Part shown: positions 1 to 8,644 of the stretch, piece by piece
Layout: every line of letters begins with the position of its first letter
Position numbering within the stretch: position 1 is the stretch's first letter
Position numbers and translations under genes: made by a program
The notes under the pieces: model-generated
The model's input: the letters and a program-made list of their open reading frames with translations, nothing else
Databases searched by the model: none
Told to the model about the DNA's origin: nothing
Assembly: GCF_019974155.1 (NCBI RefSeq)
Contig: NZ_AP025158.1
Span: 806,001 to 870,000, forward strand
DNA length: 64,000 nucleotides
Direction: 5' to 3'
DNA from: Thermus thermophilus
GTDB taxonomy: Bacteria; Deinococcota; Deinococci; Deinococcales; Thermaceae

Positions 1-507
1 GTGCCCGCCGGGGAGCCCGTGGGCCGGGTGGACGTGAACACGGTGACCGCCCAGTGCGACGTGACCACGGGGACCCCCGACAACAGCTACGAGGCCACGG
101 ACACCGCCACGGAGACCACCACCATCGTGGGCGGGGAGCTCAGGCTCCAGAAGTCCGTGGACAAGGCCACGGCCTACCCCGGGGAGACCCTCACCTACAC
201 CATCGTCGCCGAGAACATCGGCACCGGGGACCTCAAGAAGGTGATCGTCGCCGACCCCATCCCCGCCTACACCACCTTCGTGAGCGTCTCTGCCACGGCC
301 ACGGGCTTCAGCGGCACCTACACCGTCCTCTACTCCACGGACGGCGTCACCTGGAGCACGAGCGCCCCCACCTCCGTGCCCACGGGCGGCTCGGTCTACG
401 TGGGCGTGGACACGAACGGGGACGGCAACATCACCGACGCCGACCTCATGCCCCCGGCCGCCAGCATCACCATCACCCTCCAGGTGCAGGTGCAGGGCGC
501 TTTTTGA
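1..507 (+). CDS. DUF11-type repeat surface protein, C-terminal part (5' end outside window)
   Basis: The frame is open from the first base and stops at 505-507, so this is the last 168 residues of a larger protein. Residues 50-110 form a DUF11-like beta-sandwich repeat: LQKSVDKA, then PGETLTYTIVAENIGTG, then VIVADPIPAYT. A Thr-rich linker (TDTATETTTIVGG) precedes it. The segment VDTNGDGNITDADL resembles a calcium-binding or dockerin-like Asp loop. DUF11 repeats are extracellular stalk modules in Deinococcus-Thermus, so a secreted role is inferred. The next gene follows after about 50 bp and encodes the same module type, so the two probably share an operon. The true start cannot be seen. Confidence 0.8.
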   Translation: MPAGEPVGRVDVNTVTAQCDVTTGTPDNSYEATDTATETTTIVGGELRLQKSVDKATAYPGETLTYTIVAENIGTGDLKKVIVADPIPAYTTFVSVSATATGFSGTYTVLYSTDGVTWSTSAPTSVPTGGSVYVGVDTNGDGNITDADLMPPAASITITLQVQVQGAF

Positions 508-557
508 CGAGGTTTTCACAGGGAAGGTGAAGAATGAAGACGGGAGGAGGGGTAAGG

Positions 558-3260
558 ATGAGGACGCGAAGGGAAAGGAGAGGCATCTGGGGAATGACCT
601 TCGCCCTTCCCCTCCTCCTTTCCTTCGCCCTCGCCCTCACCCCCGCGGGCACGGTGATCCGCAACCAGGCGGCGGCGGAGGCCTCGGGGGAGCGCTACCT
701 CTCCAACGTGGCGGAAACCCGGGTCCAGGCGGTCTGCCGCCCCCTCCTCTCTCCCGACGGGACCCCGGAGGCCCCGGGCCTGAGGGCGAGCGCCGCCCCG
801 GGGGGCTGGGTCTACCTCCCCTACCGCCTTAAGAACGGGGGAAACGCCCCCTACACCTTCGCCCTGGGGCACGCCGTCCACGGAACCTCCTCCTGGACCC
901 CCGAGGCGGTGCGCTTCCACCTGGACCTAAACGGCAACGCCCTCCCCGACCCCGGGGAGCCCGAGGTGGCCGAGGTGGCCCTGGATATGGGGGAAGAGGT
1001 GGCCCTGGTCCTGGCCCTGAAGGTGCCCGCCACCGCCTCGGGAAGCCTCTTCATCAGCCCCGTGGCCACCTGCTCCGGGGGGGAGGAGGACGGGGAGAAC
1101 TACGCCCGGGTGGAGGCCTCCTCCATCCCCCAACCCAGCCTTTTCCTCACCAAGGCCGTAAGCCCCGCCGCCCTCCTCCCCGGGGAGCGGGCCACCTTCA
1201 CCCTCACCCTGAGGAACTTGGGAACCGGGGAGGCCGGGGGGCCCATCCTCCTCACCGACCTCTTCGCGGGGCTGGAGGGCTTCCGCTACGTGCCGGGAAG
1301 CGCCCGGGCCCCCAAGGGGACTCTGGAGTTCTTTGACGGCACCTCCTGGCGCCCCGAGGAGCCCCCTTCCCCCCTCGGGGTCCGGCTCCGGCTGGAGAGG
1401 CTCCTCCCCGGGGAGGAGGCCACCCTCTCCTTCGGGGTGGAGGCCCTTCCCACCGCCTCCCCGGGGCCCCGGGAGAACCGGGCCCTGGCGGAAGGCCCCG
1501 GGGGGCCGGCGGAAGGGGTGGCGGTGGTGGAGGTGCTTCCCCTCTACCTCCACCACCTGGGCCCCGGGGGAAACCCCAAGGCCCTGCCAGGGGGGGAGGG
1601 GAGCGGGGACGACCTGCAGGAGGCCCGGGGGCTTGCGGGCCAGCCCTACTGCTTCCGCCACACCCTCCTCAACGAGGGCACCGCCCAGGACCGCTACCGC
1701 ATCCGGGTGGAGGGCGCCCCGGTGCGCCTCCTCACCCTCCAGGGGACACCCCTCCCCGAGCCCATCCCCCTGGGCCCGGGGGAGAGCCTGGACTTCCTGG
1801 CCTGCTTTGACCCCAGGGAGGCGGGGGTCCTCGAGGCCACCCTGGTGGCGGTCTCCCTGGCGGGGGGCGGGGAGAACCGCACCAGAGACCGCCTGGAGGT
1901 CCTTCCCCAAGGCGCCCTTTCCCTCCGCAAAGAGGCGGACCCCGCCCCGGGGACCACCCTGAAGGCGGGGGACCTCCTCACCTACACCCTGGTGGTGGAA
2001 AACCGCTTCGCCCCTCTCAAGGCCCGGGTGGAGGACCGCTTGCCTTCCTGGGTGGAGTTCCTCGAGGCCAGCGGGGGAAGCTACGACCCGGAACGCCACG
2101 CCGTGGTCTTCCTTCTGGACCCCCTGCCCCTGGGGGAGACCCGCCTGTGGGTGCGGGTGCGGGTGAAGGCGGACACCCCGGACGACACCCTCCTCCAGAA
2201 CCGCTTCACCCTCACCTCCGAGGCCACCCCTAACCCCCTGGTGTCCAACGAGGTGTCCCACCCCGTGCTCTCCGTGAACCTGGCCCTGGAAAAGCGGGTG
2301 CGCCCCGAGGAGGCCGCCCCGGGGGACGTCCTCACCTACACCCTAAGGGTCACCAACCCCGCTTCCACCCCCCTGGAGGTGCGCCTAAAGGACACCCCCG
2401 ACCCCCACCTGGCCTACCTGGAGGGAAGCGCCCGGGGAGGGCGGTGCGGGGGAAGCCTGGGCCCCCTGGAGCCCGTGAGGGAAGGGGCCTCCCTGCGCTG
2501 GACCCTCACCCTGGGCCCCAAGGAGAGCTTCTGCCTGGAGTACCGCATGCGGGTCCTCCCCGGGGCCCCCGCCACCTTGCTCAACGTGGCCGAGGCCCAG
2601 GGCCTGAGCACCCAAGGGGCGGCCACCGCCCAGGTCCAGGCCCGGGCCCAGGTGCGGGCGCGGCTTGGAACCCTGGGCCTGGAGCGGGGGGTGTTGCTGG
2701 GGCGGGTCTACCTGGACGTGAACGAGAACGGGCGCTACGAGCCCGGAACCGATATCCCCGTGCCCGGGGCCCGGGTGGTCCTGGCCAACGGCTGGCAGGC
2801 CCTCACGGACCGGGAGGGCCGCTACGCCTTCCGGGACCTGGACCCCGGGGTGTGGCAGGTGATGCTGGACCCCGCCTCCGCCCCCTTCCCGCCCCTCCCC
2901 CACCCCGAGGCCCTGGGGGAGGGGTACCGCCACGGGGTGCGGGTGCAGGGGCTTAGCGTCTCGGACTTCCCCCTTAAGGCCCCCAAGGGGTTCGTGGAGG
3001 CCTACCGGGAGACCACCCTGCGCTTTGGACCCCTCACCCTGGAAAAGCGCCTCCTTCCCGTGGAAGGGGGCTTCCGGGTGGTCCTCATCCTCCGCTCCCA
3101 GGAGCCCCTGGAGGAGCTCACCGTGCGCGACCCCCTGCCCGACGGCACGGAGAAGACCTTCACCTTCGCCCGCTTCGGCGGGGAGGAGGTCCTGCTTTAC
3201 GAGTACACCCTGGACAGGCCCTTCATGTCCGACCCCGAGGTGCGCTGGAGGTACCCATGA
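558..3260 (+). CDS. Secreted DUF11/SdrD-B multidomain protein
   Basis: About 900 residues. A basic N-terminus and hydrophobic core (TFALPLLLSFALALTPAG) form a signal peptide. At least three DUF11-type repeats follow (SLFLTKAVSPAALLPGERA, ALSLRKEADPAPG, NLALEKRVRPEEAAPGD). An SdrD-B/carboxypeptidase-regulatory-like fold lies near residues 715-800 (VYLDVNENGRYEPG, then TDREGRYAFRDLDPGVW). I chose ATG 558 because GGAGGAGGGG stands 5 nt upstream; ATG 534 in the same frame has a weaker site. The stop overlaps the next gene as ATGA. No enzyme motif was seen. It is probably a cell-surface structural or adhesive protein; function unknown. Confidence 0.8.
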   Translation: MRTRRERRGIWGMTFALPLLLSFALALTPAGTVIRNQAAAEASGERYLSNVAETRVQAVCRPLLSPDGTPEAPGLRASAAPGGWVYLPYRLKNGGNAPYTFALGHAVHGTSSWTPEAVRFHLDLNGNALPDPGEPEVAEVALDMGEEVALVLALKVPATASGSLFISPVATCSGGEEDGENYARVEASSIPQPSLFLTKAVSPAALLPGERATFTLTLRNLGTGEAGGPILLTDLFAGLEGFRYVPGSARAPKGTLEFFDGTSWRPEEPPSPLGVRLRLERLLPGEEATLSFGVEALPTASPGPRENRALAEGPGGPAEGVAVVEVLPLYLHHLGPGGNPKALPGGEGSGDDLQEARGLAGQPYCFRHTLLNEGTAQDRYRIRVEGAPVRLLTLQGTPLPEPIPLGPGESLDFLACFDPREAGVLEATLVAVSLAGGGENRTRDRLEVLPQGALSLRKEADPAPGTTLKAGDLLTYTLVVENRFAPLKARVEDRLPSWVEFLEASGGSYDPERHAVVFLLDPLPLGETRLWVRVRVKADTPDDTLLQNRFTLTSEATPNPLVSNEVSHPVLSVNLALEKRVRPEEAAPGDVLTYTLRVTNPASTPLEVRLKDTPDPHLAYLEGSARGGRCGGSLGPLEPVREGASLRWTLTLGPKESFCLEYRMRVLPGAPATLLNVAEAQGLSTQGAATAQVQARAQVRARLGTLGLERGVLLGRVYLDVNENGRYEPGTDIPVPGARVVLANGWQALTDREGRYAFRDLDPGVWQVMLDPASAPFPPLPHPEALGEGYRHGVRVQGLSVSDFPLKAPKGFVEAYRETTLRFGPLTLEKRLLPVEGGFRVVLILRSQEPLEELTVRDPLPDGTEKTFTFARFGGEEVLLYEYTLDRPFMSDPEVRWRYP

Positions 3261-6200
3261 AGCGGACTTTGGCCCTCTTTCTCCTCCTCCTCTCCGCCCT
3301 GGCCCAGCCCGTGGTCCGGGAACTCAAGGCCACGGTGGTGGGGGACGGGGTGGGCTGGGAAACCCACACCCTGGAGATCTGGCTCGCGATCCCGGAGAAG
3401 GGAAGGGCTCGGCTGGACCTCTTCTCCCCGGGGTTTGACCCCACGGACTACCGGAGCGCCCTTCTCGGGAAACCGGAGCTAGGGGACGAGCGCTACGACG
3501 GTGGGAAGGGGGAGCTTAAGGCCACCTTCCGCCTCTACAAGGACGGGAAGCTCCTCCGGGAGATGGCCTTCGGGGTGGAGCCCCACCGCTGGGCCGGCTT
3601 CTTTGAGGGGGAGGTGGAGGCGGGGGTCTACCTCTTCCAGAGCGAGTTTCTCGGAAACGGCAAAAACGCCTTCGTCCTCCGCGTGGAGGCCCCGAACTTC
3701 GGGTTCTTCCTAGACCCTAGGCCCCAGCTCATCCTTGACGTCTCCACCCAGACCACCACCCTGCGCCTTCTTCCGGACGAGCGGGGCTGGGTCTGGGTGG
3801 AGCCCTTTAGCGTCTACTCCGAAGGCCCCCTGGAGGTGGCCTTCTACGACGAAGACGGCCCCGAGGAGCTTCGCGCCCGGGTGCGCTACGGGGACGGCTC
3901 CGTGGAAGAGCGCCCCGTTTCCGGGGACCGAGAGTGGATCGCCTACACCAAGCGACCGGGCCTCGCCATCTTCGGCTTCACCCAACCCCCCACGGCCAGG
4001 CAGTACTCCAACACCGTGGCCTTCCGGGTGGGGGCCTGCACCTCCTTGGAGAACGGGGTGCTGAAGGCCGTCCCCTCAGGGGAGGCCCGGGCGCGGGTGG
4101 TGGACGAGGAGGGCAGGCCTCTCTCCGTCCCCGTGGAGGCGAAGGACCGGGTCTTCCGGCCCCTCCTCCCCGAGGGGGCAAGCCTCCTCCGGGTGGAGGC
4201 CCGGGGGGCGGTCTTCGCAGAGGGGGACCGGGTGAGGGTGGGTTGCCCCGGGGGGGAGGTGGCCTTCGTGGTCCGCCTTCCCAAGCCCCCCGAGCCCGAA
4301 AGACCCCCGCAGGGAGAGGTGCGCTTCCGGGTGGTGGTGGCCCTGCCCGGCGGCGACCTCCCCGCCAAGGCCACCCTCCGCCTTGGGGACCTCGAGGCCC
4401 CCGTGGACGGGGAAAAGACCCTGGCCCTGCCCCAGGGCCGCTACCCCCTGGCCGTGCTCGCCGAAGGGGCCCGGGTGGAGGCCCCCAAGGAGGTGGAGGT
4501 CCTCCCCGGAAAGCGGCAGGAGGTCCTGGTGCGCCTCCTACCCGAGGTGGCCCTGAGCCTCGCCCCCGAGGAGGTCTACCTGCGGGTGGGCGAGGAGGGG
4601 GAGGTGGTCCTCACCGCCACCACCCCTTACCCGGGCCTCCTCCCCGCCGAGCTCTCCTTGGCCCTGCCGGAAGGGCTCGCCCCCCTGGGCGCCCCCAGGG
4701 CCCAGGGGCCCCTCACCAAGGACCGCCCCTTCCCCCTCAAGGTGCGCTTCCTGGCGGAGAAGGAGGGGACCTACGCCCTCCAAGGCCTCCTCGCCCCCTG
4801 GGGGCTTAGGGCGGAGGGAAGGGTGGTGGTGGTCCGCCCTGCCACCTTCCGCCTCACCAAGGAGGCCCTCACCCCCGAGGTGGAGGCCGGAGGGGTGGCC
4901 CGCTTCCGCGTCACCGTGGTGAACGAGGGGGACGAGGAAGGCAGGGCCCTCCTCCTGGACCGCTTCCTGGGAGGGGAGGAGCGGCGGGAGGTCTTCCTGA
5001 AGGCCAAGGAGGGGCGGAGCTACGAGTTCGCCTTCCCCGTGCCCCTCGAGGCCCAAGGGACCCTGGTGAACCGGGCCGAGCTTTCCACCGGGGAAAAGGC
5101 CGAGGCGGAGGTGCGGGTCCTCAGGCCCAAGGCCCACCTGGAGCGGAGCCTCCCCCACCGGATCTACCTGCCCGGGGAGGAGGTGGCCCTCGCCCTCCGG
5201 GTGGAGAACCGGGGCGAGGCCCCCATGCGCTACGTCCTGGAGGACGCCTGCCCCGACTGGCTGAGCCCCCTGGGGCCCACCCGCTTTGAGGGCTACCTCA
5301 AGCCCGGGGAAGGGGCCCTCCACACCTACCGGGCCCGGGTCCTCCTGGGGCCCGAGGCGGAGGGCACCTGCGCCGCCACCCTGCGCACCCCCACGGAGAC
5401 CCTGCGGGCGGAGGTGGCCCTGGAGAGGCGGCTTCTCCTCCTGGGGAAGGAGGCCGACCCCCCGCGCCTCCTGGAGGGAAGCCAGGGGGTCTTCCGCCTC
5501 CGGGTGAGGAACCCCGCGGACCACCGGGTGGAGGTGGAGCTCAAGGACATCCCGGGCCAGGGCCTCGGCATGGCCCCCTGGAGCGAGCGGGTGGCCCTGG
5601 AGGCGGGGGAGGAGAGGACCTTCGCCCTTCCCTTCCGGGCCGAGGCCGTGGGCGAGCTGGAAAACGGGCTTTCCGCCTTCCTCGGGGAGACCCCCGCCGC
5701 CTTCCCCGTCAAGGCCAAGGTGGCCGTCCTTCCCCTCTTCGCCCCCGAGCGGGTCTCGGTGGTGCGCCTGCCCTTCCGGGTGGAGGGGGAAGGGGACGCC
5801 CTCCTCCTGGGCTTCAGGCCCCCGGAAGGGGCGGAGTACAGCCCAGGCTCCGCCCGGCTGGACGGGAGGCCCGTGGAGGAGCCGAGGGTCCTCCCGGACG
5901 GCACCCTGGTCTGGCGCCTCCCCTTCGCCCGGGAAGGCCTCCTGACCCTCACCCTCCTCCACACCCGGGCCCTGCCGCCCCTCCCCGAGCCCGCCCTCAC
6001 CCTCCTCCGCCTGGACCGGGAGCTTCCTCTAAAAGGGGAACTCCGCCTAAGGGACTACGAGCGGGCCAAGCCCCTCTCCGCCAAGCGCAAGGGGCTCATC
6101 CAGGAGCCCATGGACGGGGCCATCGTGCAGCAGGAGGCCGTGGCCTTGAAGATTGAGGCTCCCCTCGGGCCCATCGCCGTGCGGGTGAACGGCGTTGAGG

Positions 6201-8644
6201 TGGAAAGCCGCCTCCTCGGGGAGGCCCAGTACGACGAGGGGCGCAAGGTGCAGCGCCTGGCCTACTACGGGGTGCCCCTCCTCCCCGGCAGGAACGTCAT
6301 TGAGGTGGAAGGCCCGGGCTTCTACGACAAGGTGGAGGTCTTCCGGCCCGGGGCCCCCAAGGACCTCGTCCTCGAGCCCGTGCGCCTCAGGGCGGACGGG
6401 CGCACCCCCCTGGAGTTCCGCCTGAAGGCGGTGGACGGGATGGGCCTCCCCACGGGCTTCGGCTTCGCCACCCTCGAGGCCACCCCCGAGCCCGTGGCCC
6501 CGGACGCGAGCCCCCTGGAGCCCGGCTACCAGGTGCTCCTGCGGGACGGGGTGGGGACGGTGATGCTTAGGCCCCTCCTCACCCCCCAGGAGGTGCGCCT
6601 CCGGGCCCGCTTCAACGAGCTGGAGAGGTCCTTCCGCCTCTTCGCCGGGGGCTCCCAGGAGGCCCTTTGGCTCGCCCAGGGGAGCGTGGGCGTGGCCTAC
6701 GACCCCGAGGAGGGAAGGCCCCGCTTCTTCGGCCTCGCCCGGGGCTACGTGGAAACCCCCCTGGAAGGGGGCTTCCTCCAGGGGGCCCTGGACACCACGG
6801 GAGGGCTTTCCAAGGCCCCCGAGGCGGGCTTCTTCCCCGTCACCGGCTCGGGGGAGGAGGCCCGGCGCCCCCTGGCCTCGGACGACCCCGTGGCCCTGCG
6901 CTACACCACCCCGGAGTACACCCTCGCCTACGAGCGGGGCCCCCTGGCCCCGGGCCTTGGGGAGGCCACCGCCCTCCGCCTCGCCACCCGGGGCGACGCC
7001 AGGGTGGAGGCCTTCCTGGCCCTCCTCCCCAAAGGCCAGGTGCGGGAGGAGATCGTCCCCGACGGCACCGCCTTCTACCGGCTCTCCGGAAGCCCCGCCC
7101 CGGGCTCCCTCCGCCTCTTCCTGGTGGAGGGGGGAAGGACCAGGGCCCTGGAGGCCGGGGTGGACTACACCTACGACTTCCTGAGCGGGGAGATCGTCTT
7201 GGCAAGGCCCCTCGCCCCCTTCACCCCCGGGTTCGCCCCGGTGCGCCTCGTGGCGGAGTACGCTCCCCTCTCCGCCCCCCGGGAGGAGCTCGCCCTGGGG
7301 GCCCAGGCGGCCTACCAGTCGGGCCCCTGGCGCTTCGGGCTTGGGGGGTACCTGCGCCTGGACCTCCAGGGCTTCGCCTCCCAGGGCTACGCCCTGGGGG
7401 CCTCCTTGGCCTACGGGGAAGGGGGAAGCGGGGTGGGCCTCGAGGCCACCTTCGCGGGGAAGTGGCGCTTCGGCCTCTCCGCCGCCCTGAGGGAGGGGCC
7501 CCTGGAGGCCCGGGGCAACCTGGCCTACGAGGAGGGCGGGGAGGTGCAGGGGGCCTTCCGGGCGGCCTACGACCTGGGCTTCGGGGCGGTGGCCCTGGAG
7601 CACACCACCCCCGCCCGCACCGGGCTCGTCTACGAGGCGAAGCTCGCCCAGGGCCTCCGCTTCGGCCTGGGGGCGGGCTACGCCTGGCGGGAGGGAAGCC
7701 TTTACCTCCTGGGCCGGGCCGCCTACCAGGAGGGCCGGGCCCGCTTCGGCCTCTCCCACGCTTCCCTCCTCTCCGGCGGGCAGGAGACCCGCCTGGACCT
7801 CCTCTGGCCCTTAGGGGAAGCCCTGGAGGCGGAGGGAAGCCTGGCCTACCTCTGGGGGGAGGGCCTGCAGGGGGCCTTTGGCCTGCGCCAGCGCCTGGGG
7901 AGCGCCAACCTGGCCCTCTCCTACCAGCTCCCCACGGCGAGCGGGGAGGGGAACCGCGCCCGCTTCGGCCTGGAGGCCCCCCTTCCCCTCACGGAAAACC
8001 TCTCGGCGAACCTGGGCCTTTACGCCCTCTACGCCTTCTCCGGGGGGCAGGGGGAGCTTGGGGGAAGCCTCGGCCTCCGCTACGCCCGGGAGGGCCTGGT
8101 GGCCACCTTCGGGGTGGAAGGGGCCCTCGGCCCCAAGCTCACCCTCCGGGGCGGGGCGGCGGGGAGCCTGGACCCCGAGAACACCCTGGGCCTGGACTTC
8201 GCCCTCTCCCTCCTCCCCGAGGTGAAGGGGCGCTTCAGCCTGGCCTACGCCCTCCGCTCCCCGGTCCTCTCCCTCCTCACCTACCACCGCTACGCCACGG
8301 AGACGGGCCTTCTGGAGGGGCAGCTTTCCGCCGCCTACGCCCCTTCCCTCGCCTTCTCCGTGCGCCCGGCCTTCGGCTACCGCTACCCCTTCCCTGACCC
8401 AGAGGGGGCCACCTACGCCCTCGGGCTTTACGCCACCCTCTTCCCCACGGAGCTTCTGGGCCTTGGGGGCGGGGCCGCCTACACCTTCCAGCCCGCCACC
8501 GGGGCGGGGAGCCTAAGCTTCTCCGTGGAGGGCACCCTGCGCTTTAGCCCCCTCTGGCTCTCCTTGGGCTACCAGTTCGGGCCGAGCCTCTTCGCCCCCG
8601 AGGGGGTCTACCTGAGGCTGGACGTCTTCGGAGGGAGCCGATGA
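3257..8644 (+). CDS. Giant DUF11 protein with probable C-terminal outer-membrane beta-barrel
   Basis: 1795 residues, starting at the ATGA overlap with the preceding gene. The signal peptide is MKRTLALFLLLLSALAQ. Several hundred residues of Ig/DUF11-like repeats follow (for example RLTKEALTPEVEAGGVARF and LLGKEADPPRLLEGSQG). From about residue 1335 the sequence becomes alternating amphipathic strands rich in Gly, Tyr, Leu and Ala (GYALGASLAYGEGG, LRFGLGAGYAW and so on), ending in YLRLDVFGGSR. That pattern is typical of a large transmembrane beta-barrel of 20 or more strands, so the protein may anchor in, or export partner proteins through, the outer membrane. The stop overlaps the next ATG (ATGA), so all three genes are translationally coupled. 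The barrel is inferred from pattern alone. Confidence 0.75.
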   Translation: MKRTLALFLLLLSALAQPVVRELKATVVGDGVGWETHTLEIWLAIPEKGRARLDLFSPGFDPTDYRSALLGKPELGDERYDGGKGELKATFRLYKDGKLLREMAFGVEPHRWAGFFEGEVEAGVYLFQSEFLGNGKNAFVLRVEAPNFGFFLDPRPQLILDVSTQTTTLRLLPDERGWVWVEPFSVYSEGPLEVAFYDEDGPEELRARVRYGDGSVEERPVSGDREWIAYTKRPGLAIFGFTQPPTARQYSNTVAFRVGACTSLENGVLKAVPSGEARARVVDEEGRPLSVPVEAKDRVFRPLLPEGASLLRVEARGAVFAEGDRVRVGCPGGEVAFVVRLPKPPEPERPPQGEVRFRVVVALPGGDLPAKATLRLGDLEAPVDGEKTLALPQGRYPLAVLAEGARVEAPKEVEVLPGKRQEVLVRLLPEVALSLAPEEVYLRVGEEGEVVLTATTPYPGLLPAELSLALPEGLAPLGAPRAQGPLTKDRPFPLKVRFLAEKEGTYALQGLLAPWGLRAEGRVVVVRPATFRLTKEALTPEVEAGGVARFRVTVVNEGDEEGRALLLDRFLGGEERREVFLKAKEGRSYEFAFPVPLEAQGTLVNRAELSTGEKAEAEVRVLRPKAHLERSLPHRIYLPGEEVALALRVENRGEAPMRYVLEDACPDWLSPLGPTRFEGYLKPGEGALHTYRARVLLGPEAEGTCAATLRTPTETLRAEVALERRLLLLGKEADPPRLLEGSQGVFRLRVRNPADHRVEVELKDIPGQGLGMAPWSERVALEAGEERTFALPFRAEAVGELENGLSAFLGETPAAFPVKAKVAVLPLFAPERVSVVRLPFRVEGEGDALLLGFRPPEGAEYSPGSARLDGRPVEEPRVLPDGTLVWRLPFAREGLLTLTLLHTRALPPLPEPALTLLRLDRELPLKGELRLRDYERAKPLSAKRKGLIQEPMDGAIVQQEAVALKIEAPLGPIAVRVNGVEVESRLLGEAQYDEGRKVQRLAYYGVPLLPGRNVIEVEGPGFYDKVEVFRPGAPKDLVLEPVRLRADGRTPLEFRLKAVDGMGLPTGFGFATLEATPEPVAPDASPLEPGYQVLLRDGVGTVMLRPLLTPQEVRLRARFNELERSFRLFAGGSQEALWLAQGSVGVAYDPEEGRPRFFGLARGYVETPLEGGFLQGALDTTGGLSKAPEAGFFPVTGSGEEARRPLASDDPVALRYTTPEYTLAYERGPLAPGLGEATALRLATRGDARVEAFLALLPKGQVREEIVPDGTAFYRLSGSPAPGSLRLFLVEGGRTRALEAGVDYTYDFLSGEIVLARPLAPFTPGFAPVRLVAEYAPLSAPREELALGAQAAYQSGPWRFGLGGYLRLDLQGFASQGYALGASLAYGEGGSGVGLEATFAGKWRFGLSAALREGPLEARGNLAYEEGGEVQGAFRAAYDLGFGAVALEHTTPARTGLVYEAKLAQGLRFGLGAGYAWREGSLYLLGRAAYQEGRARFGLSHASLLSGGQETRLDLLWPLGEALEAEGSLAYLWGEGLQGAFGLRQRLGSANLALSYQLPTASGEGNRARFGLEAPLPLTENLSANLGLYALYAFSGGQGELGGSLGLRYAREGLVATFGVEGALGPKLTLRGGAAGSLDPENTLGLDFALSLLPEVKGRFSLAYALRSPVLSLLTYHRYATETGLLEGQLSAAYAPSLAFSVRPAFGYRYPFPDPEGATYALGLYATLFPTELLGLGGGAAYTFQPATGAGSLSFSVEGTLRFSPLWLSLGYQFGPSLFAPEGVYLRLDVFGGSR

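Noticed and set aside
927-2261. Long minus-strand frames over the DUF11 genes
   Set aside because: They are complements of strongly biased repeat codons, with Gly/Pro/His-rich translations and no ribosome sites.
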